Assembly (NCBI RefSeq): GCF_009905535.1
Contig: NZ_JAAALA010000033.1
Location: 1 to 48,501 of the forward strand
Direction: 5' to 3'
DNA length: 48,501 nucleotides
DNA from: Caulobacter sp. SLTY
GTDB lineage: Bacteria > Pseudomonadota > Alphaproteobacteria > Caulobacterales > Caulobacteraceae
The position numbers and the translations under genes were made by a program. Each line of letters starts with the position of its first letter. Position 1 is the first letter of the stretch. This document shows, in pieces, positions 41,724 to 48,501 of this stretch. Below the pieces are notes generated by a model. The model worked only from the letters and a program-made list of their open reading frames with translations. It was not told where the DNA came from and made no database searches.

Positions 41724-42737
41724 ATGAACCGCGAGATTGTCGGCATCCAGTATCTGCGGGGTCTGGCGGCGCTCGCCGTCGTCCTGGACCACGCCGCGGC
41801 GACGGTCGCCACGCACCTCGGCGAACCAATCCTCGGTGGCAAGCTCTACGCCGGCGCGGTCGGGGTGGATTTGTTCTTCCTGATAAGCGGCTTCATCATC
41901 ACCGTGGTCAGTCTGGACAGCGACTGGCAGCCCAAGGTCAAGGTCGGCGCTTTCTTCAGGAAACGGTTCGTCCGGATCGTGCCGGTGATGTGGGTCGCGA
42001 TCCTATCCTACGGCGCCTTGCGGATTGTTGGCCTAGGCGGGATCGATCCTGTTCCCTACCTGCGCGCCTTGGTCCTTTCGCCGGTCGGGCTCATGGAGCC
42101 GCTGCATATCTGGACGTTGCGGCACGAGTTCATTTTCTACGCCGTGTTCGCCCTGACCATGCTTGGCCCCCGTTGGCTGCGGCCCTTCTTGGTGGTCTGG
42201 TGTCTCCTGCCGATCGTCGGCGCGCTCGGTGAGTTTCCGGAGATTATCGAGAAGCTCGCCTGGCCCACGAACGTCGAGTTCGCCGCCGGGGTGCTGTTAG
42301 GGCTGCTGTACCTCAAGCGGCCCGCGGAGATCCGGTTGCCCGGCGGGGCCTTCGCGATCTCGGTCGCCCTGGTGACGGGCCTGGTGGTCGCCGCGGCGAC
42401 CTTCGGCCATGCCTTCCACCTGCTGTCCAGCACCGCGCTGATGGCGCTGATTTGCGCCCCGATCCTGGCGTTCGGCGTTTATGTCCAGGGGCCGACGTTC
42501 GAGCCTGGACGCAGGCTGGGCGACGCCTCGTATGCCCTGTACCTATTCCACCCGCACATCTTGGGAGCTGGCGCCTTCCTGATCCGGGGCCTTCCGATCC
42601 CGCCGCTCCTCGCCTTCGCCGGTCTCGTCGTCGCATGTGTCGCCGGCGGGCTGGCTGCCCACTATTGGCTGGAGCGCCCTCTGCTCAGCTTGTTCAAACG
42701 GCGGACCACCCCGCCGCCCTCGACACCCAACCCATGA
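41724..42737 (+). CDS. membrane acyltransferase 3 family protein (O-acetylase type)
   Basis: The 337-residue membrane protein has the family start QYLRGLAALAVVLDHAA (RGxAAxxVxxxH), then GVDLFFLISGFII, the RIVPVMW segment and about 10 helices. Relatives O-acetylate lipopolysaccharide or exopolysaccharide, and phage-borne ones convert serotype. It lies between the spike-esterase and the F-type head gene, coupled to the latter by ATGA. Third-position bias is weaker than in structural genes. Suggested role: change the host surface receptor. Confidence 0.9.
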   Translation: MNREIVGIQYLRGLAALAVVLDHAAATVATHLGEPILGGKLYAGAVGVDLFFLISGFIITVVSLDSDWQPKVKVGAFFRKRFVRIVPVMWVAILSYGALRIVGLGGIDPVPYLRALVLSPVGLMEPLHIWTLRHEFIFYAVFALTMLGPRWLRPFLVVWCLLPIVGALGEFPEIIEKLAWPTNVEFAAGVLLGLLYLKRPAEIRLPGGAFAISVALVTGLVVAAATFGHAFHLLSSTALMALICAPILAFGVYVQGPTFEPGRRLGDASYALYLFHPHILGAGAFLIRGLPIPPLLAFAGLVVACVAGGLAAHYWLERPLLSLFKRRTTPPPSTPNP

Positions 42738-44446
42738 CCGACGTCAACCTCGAACCCCTGCCGCCCGCCGAGGCGATCGCCTTCTTCCGGTCCAAGGGCC
42801 TGGTCGAGAGCTTCTCCTACCTGGACGTCTCGGCCGAGGAGCATGCGGTGGCTTTCACCGTGGCCAAGACCATGCGGCGGGACGTGCTGCAGGATCTTCG
42901 CGAGGGCGTCGATCGGGCGCTGGCCGAGGGCAAGACCTTCGAGCAGTTCCGCGACGAGCTGCGGCCGCTCCTCGAGGAGAGGGGCTGGTGGGGGCGGCGG
43001 GCGATGACTGACCCGCTGACCGGGCGCGAGCGGGAGGTGCAGCTGGGAAGCTCGCGCCGCTTAAGGACCATCTTCAACACCAACCTGCGCCAGGCCTATG
43101 CGGCCGGGCGCTGGGAGAGGATCGAGGCCACCAAGGCGGCGCTGCCGTTCCTGCGCTACACGGCCGTGGGCGGCAAGGAAGGCGACGGGCGGACCCGGCC
43201 GCAGCACCGGGCCTGGCACGGGACCTGCCTGCCGGTCGACGATCCCTGGTGGGACGAACACTATCCGCCCTGCGACTACGGCTGCCGTTGCTCGGCCGAG
43301 CAGGTCAGCCGGCGGACCATGGAGCGGCGAGGCTGGACGGTGGAGACGCCGGCGAAGTTTCCCAAAATCGCCCACGTGAACAAGCGCACCGGCCAGGTCA
43401 GTCTGGTCGAGGACGGCATCCAGCCCGGGTTCGACTTCAACCCGGGCAAGGCGCGGCTGGCCGGGCTGACGCCGTCGCCGGCGGCGACCCGGCCGCTGGC
43501 CGAGCTGGCGCGCGGGGGGACGCCGCCGATCGAGCGCCGCACCGTGGACTTTCCCCGCGGCGAGCGGACCCAGGACGACGCGCGGGCCGACTTCTTCGCC
43601 CGCTTCCGGGTGGCGCCCGGCGAGGAGCGGATCTTCACCGACCTGGGCGGCGAGCCGTTCGTGGTCGGGCCGCGGCTGTTCGCCGAGGCGGAAAAGCCCC
43701 GGCCTTCGCGGGTCACCGGCCTGACGCTGGCGGCGCAGGCCATCCGCGATCCCGACGAGATTCGCTGGGTGTGGACCGCCGGCGAGCGGCCCCAGCTGCT
43801 GCGCCGCTATGTGCGGGCCGGGCGGAGCTGGCGCGGGGAGGTCGATATCCTGGTCGATGCGGCGGTCGGCGGCGGTGCGCCGGCCTGGCGCTGGCGCACC
43901 AGTCTTGAGGGGCCGCTGGATCTCGACGCCGAGCGGGTCGGAGTGCTGGCCTGGCGGCGGGCGCCGCCGGAGGTGATGGCGGCGGTTCATAGCTACACCG
44001 GCGGGGACTTCTACGACATCAACAGCTGGCTGCGGTTCGGAGAGGGCGACGAGGACGAGGTCGCGCCGCTGATCGCCGGGCTGGACGACCTGCTCGCCGA
44101 TCGGCGGCTGCCCCGCGACCAGGTCGTCTGGCGCGGCCTGCCGGCGGTGGTGTTCGAGGGGGTGTCGATCCGGCCCGGCGACATCGTCGAGGACCTGGGC
44201 TTCATGAGCACCTCGACCCGCCAGGCCGAGGCCCAGCGGTTCGCCGACGGCTATCCGGACGGCATCCTTCTGCAGATCCGCGCGCGGGCCGGGACGGTCG
44301 CCCTGGACATCTCGCGGATCTCCGGCGCGGGGACGGCCGAGTACGAGGTGCTGTTCGCTAGAGGGACCCGCCTGAAGGTGGTAGACTTCGAGCAGAGCAA
44401 CCGAACGCTGACCCTGGAGACGGTCGTTGACCCAGCCGAGGACTGA
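42734..44446 (+). CDS. Mu F-like minor head protein with C-terminal ADP-ribosyltransferase domain
   Basis: The 570-residue protein combines three parts. The first is a phage head morphogenesis domain (about 1-200: FNTNLRQAYAAGRWERIEA, then the cysteine-containing HGTCLPVDDPWWDEHYPPCDYGCRCS end). The second, about 275-400, resembles a PBECR2-type domain (DILVDAAVGGGAPAWRWRTSL). The third is an ART domain with R467 in VWRGLP, S492-T-S in FMSTST, and E536-Y-E538, i.e. R-S-ExE. It could be injected with DNA and modify host proteins. The head domain fits the family; the two C-terminal assignments are by motif. Confidence 0.85.
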   Translation: MTDVNLEPLPPAEAIAFFRSKGLVESFSYLDVSAEEHAVAFTVAKTMRRDVLQDLREGVDRALAEGKTFEQFRDELRPLLEERGWWGRRAMTDPLTGREREVQLGSSRRLRTIFNTNLRQAYAAGRWERIEATKAALPFLRYTAVGGKEGDGRTRPQHRAWHGTCLPVDDPWWDEHYPPCDYGCRCSAEQVSRRTMERRGWTVETPAKFPKIAHVNKRTGQVSLVEDGIQPGFDFNPGKARLAGLTPSPAATRPLAELARGGTPPIERRTVDFPRGERTQDDARADFFARFRVAPGEERIFTDLGGEPFVVGPRLFAEAEKPRPSRVTGLTLAAQAIRDPDEIRWVWTAGERPQLLRRYVRAGRSWRGEVDILVDAAVGGGAPAWRWRTSLEGPLDLDAERVGVLAWRRAPPEVMAAVHSYTGGDFYDINSWLRFGEGDEDEVAPLIAGLDDLLADRRLPRDQVVWRGLPAVVFEGVSIRPGDIVEDLGFMSTSTRQAEAQRFADGYPDGILLQIRARAGTVALDISRISGAGTAEYEVLFARGTRLKVVDFEQSNRTLTLETVVDPAED

Positions 44447-44585
44447 CGAGGAAGACATCCGCCCGCTGTCGGGCCGGTTCGTCTACAGCCGCCCCGGCGA
44501 GCTGAGGCTCGTCCGCGTCGGCGACCCGGACGCCGAGCCGATCGACTTTTCCCCGCTGCCGGCGGCCGAGGCGGACGCCGACTGA
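44427..44585 (+). CDS. 52-residue small phage protein
   Basis: A TTG start at 44427, with ggag upstream, opens 52 codons overlapping the end of the head gene in another frame. The product, acidic at its ends (TDEEDIRPLSGRFVYSR), has high third-position GC. It sits where Mu has gpG-like genes, though no resemblance is visible. Function unknown. Confidence 0.45.
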   Translation: MTQPRTDEEDIRPLSGRFVYSRPGELRLVRVGDPDAEPIDFSPLPAAEADAD

Positions 44586-44586
44586 C

Positions 44587-45306
44587 ATGGTCGCCGGGGG
44601 GCGGGAGCCGTTCAAGCCGGGCGCCTACTCACGCTCTCGCCGACAGACTGGGCCGCGTCCGGGGCGGGATGAACACGATCGGATCACGTTGTGGGTGGCG
44701 GTATCCAGCGTTCTGCTCGTCGTGCTCTCGACGGGGTTCGCGGCCGTACAGACCCTTCTGATGCGCGAAGACTTGGCCGAAAGCCGCCTAGAGCGGAGGG
44801 CGTGGCTGAAGCTGAAGCCTGTCCCCAATGGTGATTTTCACCTCTTTCCGGAAGGTGGGCTTCATCACGAGCTCAAATTTGACATTGAGAATGTGGGTTC
44901 ATTGCCAGCGCTCGATGTCTGGGTGGATTCCCGCTACGTGATCGATCCGGACCCTATGGAAAAACCTCCCTCTTGCGTCTTGGGGAAGTTGGCGGACCTA
45001 AATCTTAGGCCACGACGGACTGTTTTTCCCGGCGAGGTCGTACGGCTCGACGCTCCGTCCCAACTGGTTTCCCGGCTCGAGTATGACCAAAGGTTGGAGC
45101 CCGGCCAGACCCGCGCGCGTTTCGTCCTGAGAACCTGCATCTACTATCGCTCAGGCTCTGGCGCTGCCTATCATCAAACAGGTTCTGCGTATGAAGTGCA
45201 GGTCAAAACCAAGCGCGGTCAGGACGTCTATTTGAACCTTGCAGGCTTGACCGTTCGCGAGCCAAATATCTCGTTCGTCCCGGTTGGCGGCGACTACGCC
45301 GACTAG
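44587..45306 (+). CDS. accessory single-pass membrane protein
   Basis: The 239-residue product has one hydrophobic helix (ITLWVAVSSVLLVVLSTGFAAVQTLL, about 33-58) followed by AESRLERRAWLKL. The remaining part is beta-rich. Proteins of the 'TM helix then RRAW' type are common but uncharacterised. Its codons are less GC-biased than those of neighbours, and it sits between head genes just before the second late-promoter candidate, which fits an accessory gene gained separately. Confidence 0.7.
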   Translation: MVAGGREPFKPGAYSRSRRQTGPRPGRDEHDRITLWVAVSSVLLVVLSTGFAAVQTLLMREDLAESRLERRAWLKLKPVPNGDFHLFPEGGLHHELKFDIENVGSLPALDVWVDSRYVIDPDPMEKPPSCVLGKLADLNLRPRRTVFPGEVVRLDAPSQLVSRLEYDQRLEPGQTRARFVLRTCIYYRSGSGAAYHQTGSAYEVQVKTKRGQDVYLNLAGLTVREPNISFVPVGGDYAD

Positions 45307-45314
45307 CCACCCCT

Positions 45315-45363
45315 CCCGGTGGACCTGTCCACCGTGAACCCCCACCCCTGACCCCGGCACATT
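45315..45363 (+). promoter_or_regulatory. candidate late promoter 2: palindrome plus -10-like element
   Basis: The same 23-base block as at 32337-32359 lies here; its palindrome occupies 45318-45333. GCACATTG (45357-45364) follows at exactly the spacing of GTACCTTG in the first copy. The protease-scaffold-head gene set starts 24 bases further on, at a TTG at 45388. Probable Mor-like activator site driving head genes. Confidence 0.65.
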
Positions 45364-45387
45364 GCGGACCTCAGCTCGGGGTCTCGC

Positions 45388-46482
45388 TTGTCTCTCGCCA
45401 ATATCTGCTTTGCCGGCGTCCTCGCCGCCGCCTCGTCCAGCGACGGCGCGCCGCTGCGCGTGGTGAAGCTGTTTCCCATGGGCGAGATCGTCGCCCGGGA
45501 CGGCCGGCGCTGGCGTCTGGACGACCGGTCGCATGCCGACCAGGTGGTGGCCGCCAGCCTGGCCGCCGCCGGCGGAACCGACCTGGTCTTCGACTACGAC
45601 CACCAGAGCTTCTTCGGCGCCAAGGACGGTGTCGGCGGCCAGGCCCCCGCGTCGGGCTGGATGCGCAAGCTGTGGGCCGAGGATGACGGCATCTATGCCG
45701 AGGTCGACTGGACCGAACCGGCCGCCGCCCGGCTGAAGGCGCGCGAGTACCGGTACGTCAGCCCCCTGTTCACCCACGAGCGTGGCACCGGCCGGATCAC
45801 CCGGCTGGTCAACGCCTCGCTCGTCAACACCCCGGCCATCACCGAATTGCCGGCCGTCGCCTCCCACCAGGAAGGCCTCACCCCCGAAGGACCATCGATG
45901 AAGTTCACCGACCAGCTGGCCGAAACGCTCGGCCTGCAGGCGGGCGCGACCGAGGCGCAAATCCTCGCCGCGCTCACCACGACCACCACCTCGGCGGCCT
46001 CGGCCGCCACCACGGTGATCGCCACGGCCCTGGGGCCCATCGCCTCGGCGCTGGGCCTGAAGGCCGACGCCAAGCCCGACGACATCGTCGCCGCCGCCTC
46101 GGCCGCCGTGGCCGCCAAGGCCGATCCGTCGAAGTTCGCGCCGATGGAAGTCGTCACCGCCCTGCAGGGCCAGGTGAAGGCGCTGACCGAAGGCCAGGCG
46201 GTCGCCTCGGCCTCGGCCGAAGTCGACGGCGCCATCGCCGCCGGCAAGCTGGCCCCGGCCCAGAAGGACTGGGCGCTGAGCTACGCCACCGCCGACCTGG
46301 CCGGGTTCAAGACCTTCGTCGCCGGCTCGCCGGTGATCGTCGATCCGACCCGTCGCACGGCCGCCAACCCGGCCGCCCCCGGGGCCGAGCCGGTGCTGAC
46401 CAACGAGCTGCAGGCGGCCGCCGCGGCCCTCGGCGTCTCGGTCGAGGACGTGCTGGCCACCGCCAAAGAGGAGCAGCAGTAA
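45388..46482 (+). CDS. prohead protease (Mu gpI-like) with C-terminal scaffold
   Basis: 364 residues from a TTG start at 45388; the product begins MSLANICFAGVLAAASS as expected for the Mu I family. The protease part spans about 1-165 (VVKLFPMGEIVARDGRRWRLDD, DLVFDYDHQSFFG, YVSPLFTHERGTG, ASLVNTPAITELPAV). The alanine-rich helical C-terminal half is the scaffold. The enzyme matures the head shell. No ATG near; a gaagga ribosome-binding site at about 45886 precedes an internal ATG (nested scaffold). Confidence 0.9.
   Translation: MSLANICFAGVLAAASSSDGAPLRVVKLFPMGEIVARDGRRWRLDDRSHADQVVAASLAAAGGTDLVFDYDHQSFFGAKDGVGGQAPASGWMRKLWAEDDGIYAEVDWTEPAAARLKAREYRYVSPLFTHERGTGRITRLVNASLVNTPAITELPAVASHQEGLTPEGPSMKFTDQLAETLGLQAGATEAQILAALTTTTTSAASAATTVIATALGPIASALGLKADAKPDDIVAAASAAVAAKADPSKFAPMEVVTALQGQVKALTEGQAVASASAEVDGAIAAGKLAPAQKDWALSYATADLAGFKTFVAGSPVIVDPTRRTAANPAAPGAEPVLTNELQAAAAALGVSVEDVLATAKEEQQ
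45898..46482 (+). CDS. nested scaffold protein (Mu gpZ-like), internal start
   Basis: An in-frame ATG at 45898 inside the protease gene is preceded by gaagga at about 6 bases. It would produce the 194-residue scaffold alone (MKFTDQLAETLGLQAG...). Mu makes its scaffold the same way, from an internal start in the protease gene. The alanine-rich, helical sequence fits. Confidence 0.65.
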   Translation: MKFTDQLAETLGLQAGATEAQILAALTTTTTSAASAATTVIATALGPIASALGLKADAKPDDIVAAASAAVAAKADPSKFAPMEVVTALQGQVKALTEGQAVASASAEVDGAIAAGKLAPAQKDWALSYATADLAGFKTFVAGSPVIVDPTRRTAANPAAPGAEPVLTNELQAAAAALGVSVEDVLATAKEEQQ

Positions 46483-46483
46483 G

Positions 46484-47281
46484 ATGGCCCTGAGCGCCCC
46501 CCGCAAGATCGCCCGCCGTTCCGACGGCCTCCTCAGCCTCGCGGTGGCTGCCGCCGCCGTCTGCATCCAGTCCGGCCTGGCCATCGTCGATGACGGCTAT
46601 GCCCGCCCGGCCCGCGCCGGCCAGGGCGGCACCGACTTCCTGAAGGCGGCCGACGCGGCCACCCAGCGGGTGGTCGGGGTGTTCGTCGAGAGCGTCACCG
46701 GCGGCGTCGCCGATGGCGATGCCCGCGTGAACGTCCAGACCGGCGAGTTCAACTTCGACAACTCCGCCGGCGCCGACGCCATCACCCTGGCCGACATCGG
46801 CAAGACGGTCTTCGTCGTCGATGACGAGACGGTGGCCCGCACCTCGGCCGGGGGCACCCGCGCCGCCGCCGGCATCCTGGTCGACATCGACAGCGCCGGC
46901 GTCTGGGTCCGGGTCGGGCCGGGTATCGGCCAGGGCCGCACCCTGGTGCTGCCGTTCGTGATCAACGAGACCGACCTGCTGGCCGGGACCGCCTTCGAGC
47001 TGGTCTCGCCGGTGGCGGGCGCCATCATCCGGGCCACCGGCATCGTCCAGAAGGCCGTGACCACCGGCGGGGACATCACCTTGGCCGTGGGCGTCACCGC
47101 CGTCGATGGCCTGACCCTGACCGTCGCCGACGCCGCGACCAAGGGCACGGTGGTGACCGACACCCCGACCAACGGCCACGCCAGCACCCTGGTCGCCCCG
47201 GGTAGCCGCATCCAGGTGGTCCCGGCGGCCGCCTTCAACACCGCCGGGGCCATGAACGGCACCGTCGAAATCGCCTACTGA
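46484..47281 (+). CDS. capsid decoration-like structural protein
   Basis: 265 residues, rich in Ala, Val, Thr and Gly with predicted beta structure. The first part (VAAAAVCIQSGLAIVDDGYARPARAGQGG...VVGVFVE) resembles DUF2190-like capsid cement proteins, which bind the head surface. It lies between the scaffold and major head genes, where such proteins occur in B3-like Mu relatives. Exact family not certain. Confidence 0.7.
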   Translation: MALSAPRKIARRSDGLLSLAVAAAAVCIQSGLAIVDDGYARPARAGQGGTDFLKAADAATQRVVGVFVESVTGGVADGDARVNVQTGEFNFDNSAGADAITLADIGKTVFVVDDETVARTSAGGTRAAAGILVDIDSAGVWVRVGPGIGQGRTLVLPFVINETDLLAGTAFELVSPVAGAIIRATGIVQKAVTTGGDITLAVGVTAVDGLTLTVADAATKGTVVTDTPTNGHASTLVAPGSRIQVVPAAAFNTAGAMNGTVEIAY

Positions 47282-47297
47282 AGGACCTGATCCCACC

Positions 47298-48185
47298 ATG
47301 ATCATCACCGTCGCCGCCCTGCAGGCGCTCCGGACGGGGTTCCGCACCCTGTTCAACAATGCCCTGAAGGAGGCCAAGCCGCTCTACGCGGCCATGACCA
47401 CCACCGTGACCTCGTCCACCAAGGTCGAGACCTACGGCTTCCTGGGTGACTTCCCGATCTTCCGGAAGTGGCTGGGCCCCAAGCGCATCAAGTCGATGCA
47501 GGAGAAGGCCTACCAGCTCACCAACGACGACTTCGAAGCCACGATCGGCATCCACAAGAATAAGATCAAGGACGACAACCTGGGTCTCTACGGCCCGATG
47601 GTCAGCGGCTGGGCCCAGGACGCCGGCGCCCTGGCCGATCGCCTGGCCTTCGAGGCCCTGGCCGACGGCCACCTGCGGCCCTGCTACGACGGCCAGAACT
47701 TCTTCGACACCGACCACCCGATGGGGCCGGACGACACCGCCACCTCGAACATGTCGGGCGCCAGCGCCGTGCAGCCCTGGTACCTGCTGGACTGCTCCAA
47801 GCCGCTGAAGCCGATCCTCTACCAGGACCGGGAGGCGCCGCACTTCCACATGGTCACCGACATGGAGGACAGCCATGTCTTCCAGACCGGCGAGTACCTG
47901 ATGGGCGCCGAGGCCCGCGGCGCGGCCGGCTACACTTTCTGGCAGCTGGCCCACCGCTCGACCGCCACGCTGAACGAGGCCAACTACGTCGCCGCCAAGG
48001 CGGCCATGGCGGCCCTGAAGAACGATGAGAACGAGTCCTTGGCGGTGAAACCGACGCACCTGGTCGTGGGGACGTCCAACGTCGCCGCCGCCCGGAACCT
48101 GATCGAGAAGGCCAACCTGGCCGGCGGCGAGAGCAACATCTACTTCAAGGATGTGATCCTCGTCGAAGCGCCGAGGCTGCCGTAG
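47298..48185 (+). CDS. major head protein (Mu gpT-like)
   Basis: The 295-residue capsid subunit has typical gpT landmarks: LQALRTGFRTLFNNAL at the N-terminus, YGFLGDFPIFRKWLGPKRIKSM, IKDDNLGLYGPMVSGW, and YDGQNFFDTDHPMG. The order after scaffold and decoration-like genes is as in Mu. The ATG follows aaggacctgatcccacc, with a moderate ribosome-binding site. Confidence 0.95.
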   Translation: MIITVAALQALRTGFRTLFNNALKEAKPLYAAMTTTVTSSTKVETYGFLGDFPIFRKWLGPKRIKSMQEKAYQLTNDDFEATIGIHKNKIKDDNLGLYGPMVSGWAQDAGALADRLAFEALADGHLRPCYDGQNFFDTDHPMGPDDTATSNMSGASAVQPWYLLDCSKPLKPILYQDREAPHFHMVTDMEDSHVFQTGEYLMGAEARGAAGYTFWQLAHRSTATLNEANYVAAKAAMAALKNDENESLAVKPTHLVVGTSNVAAARNLIEKANLAGGESNIYFKDVILVEAPRLP

Positions 48186-48501
48186 TGGGGGGCGGGGACA
48201 CCGAAGCCCGGGCCCGCTTCAAGGCGACCCGGCCGGTCTATCGGCGCGGCGGCCTGCTGCTCAACTCGGCGACCTGGGTGATCGCCCAGGCGCAGGAGAT
48301 AGAGCTGAAGGACGTCCTGGCCCTGGTCGAGGACCCGAATGTGGTCATCGAGCTGGAAACCGAGGTGGACGCCTGGGCCAAGCCGCCCGCCGGCTGGCGC
48401 GTAGAGCTGGCCGGCGAGCTTCGCCGACGGCTGGATGGCAAGGGCGCGGAGGAGGCGGAGGAGGAGCCGGGGGCGGAGGAGGAGGCGGCGGAGGAGGCGG
48501 A
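48185..48501 (+). CDS. HI1506-like phage protein, cut by the window end
   Basis: A GTG start at 48185 (overlapping the previous stop by one base) opens a frame that runs off the window. The beginning (ARFKATRPVYRRGGLLLNSATWVIAQAQ) resembles HI1506-related proteins found after the major head gene in Mu-like prophages. The visible end is very acidic (GAEEAEEEPGAEEEAAEEA). The stop lies outside the window. Function unknown. Confidence 0.65.
   Translation, partial: MGGGDTEARARFKATRPVYRRGGLLLNSATWVIAQAQEIELKDVLALVEDPNVVIELETEVDAWAKPPAGWRVELAGELRRRLDGKGAEEAEEEPGAEEEAAEEA

Larger units (their letters stand above)
19371..48501. mobile_element. Mu-like transposable prophage, left and central part
   Basis: The gene order matches Mu-type phages: leftward repressor, rightward Ner, transposase A, target-selection ATPase B, Gam, GemA and Mor-like activator, then lysis genes, DUF2730, small terminase, large terminase, DUF935 portal, F-type head protein, protease/scaffold and gpT-type major head. 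Many genes overlap by ATGA, GTGA, TTGA or TAATG junctions. The left boundary is placed approximately at the first TGGGAC repeats, since the target duplication cannot be seen without the right end. Tail genes and attR lie outside the window. No inactivating mutation was seen in core genes, so the element could be intact. Confidence 0.93.

Noticed and set aside
1..48501. tRNA or rRNA genes
   Set aside because: No tRNA T-loop (GGTTCRANTCC) with matching acceptor ends and no rRNA core noticed; this was by eye, so a tRNAscan run would settle it.

Overview
The window is GC-rich (roughly two thirds G+C by eye), with strong G/C third-position preference. The chromosomal genes look alphaproteobacterial, most likely Caulobacterales (Caulobacter, Phenylobacterium, Brevundimonas): a zwf-pgl-edd Entner-Doudoroff cluster, a large TonB-dependent receptor, a GPH-type sugar transporter, and promoter-like TTGAC elements with short spacers. 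The taxonomic call is an inference from gene content and style.

Bases 1-150 are a 69-base perfect inverted repeat with a 12-base loop, sitting inside the 5' end of a zf-TFIIB-type zinc-ribbon gene on the minus strand. This is best read as a fold-back artefact at a contig edge. Chromosomal genes then run to about 19.25 kb: a PKHD-type dioxygenase, a tyrosinase, a secreted repeat protein with a peptidoglycan-binding domain, zwf-pgl-edd, a TonB receptor closed by a strong terminator, a tandem double-TetR regulator, a PAS/PAS hybrid histidine kinase, a class C beta-lactamase-like serine hydrolase, an MFS/GPH transporter, and a divergent LysR-azoreductase pair.

From about 19.37 kb to the window end lies the left and central part of a Mu-like transposable prophage; its right end is outside the window. 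The left end carries seven TGGGAC repeats, probably transposase-binding sites. A leftward lysogenic block follows: S24-type repressor, an Imm-like superinfection-immunity membrane protein, a MltR-like protein and a zinc-ribbon protein. The rightward early block is Ner, a ParB-like protein, MuA-type transposase (D275, D345, E397), MuB-type ATPase, many small coupled genes including Gam, then GemA and a Mor-like activator. The late block is a lysis cassette (DUF2778-like hydrolase, holin-like protein, overlapping spanins), DUF2730, a small winged-helix-like protein, small and large terminase, portal, a spike-like SGNH hydrolase, an acyltransferase, an F-type head protein carrying an ADP-ribosyltransferase domain, protease with nested scaffold, a decoration-like protein, the major head protein, and the start of an HI1506-like gene.

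Four features stand out. (1) A 23-base palindromic element, GGTGGAC-CT-GTCCACC plus flanks, occurs just after the Mor-like gene and again before the protease gene, each followed by a -10-like element at identical spacing; this looks like the phage late-promoter signature. (2) A receptor module, a 963-residue spike with an SGNH esterase domain plus a membrane O-acyltransferase, is inserted between portal and head morphogenesis genes. (3) The F-type head protein has an extended C-terminus with an R-S-ExE ADP-ribosyltransferase signature. (4) Three accessory genes lie downstream of the repressor and are probably expressed in the lysogen, as expected for an exclusion or defence locus.
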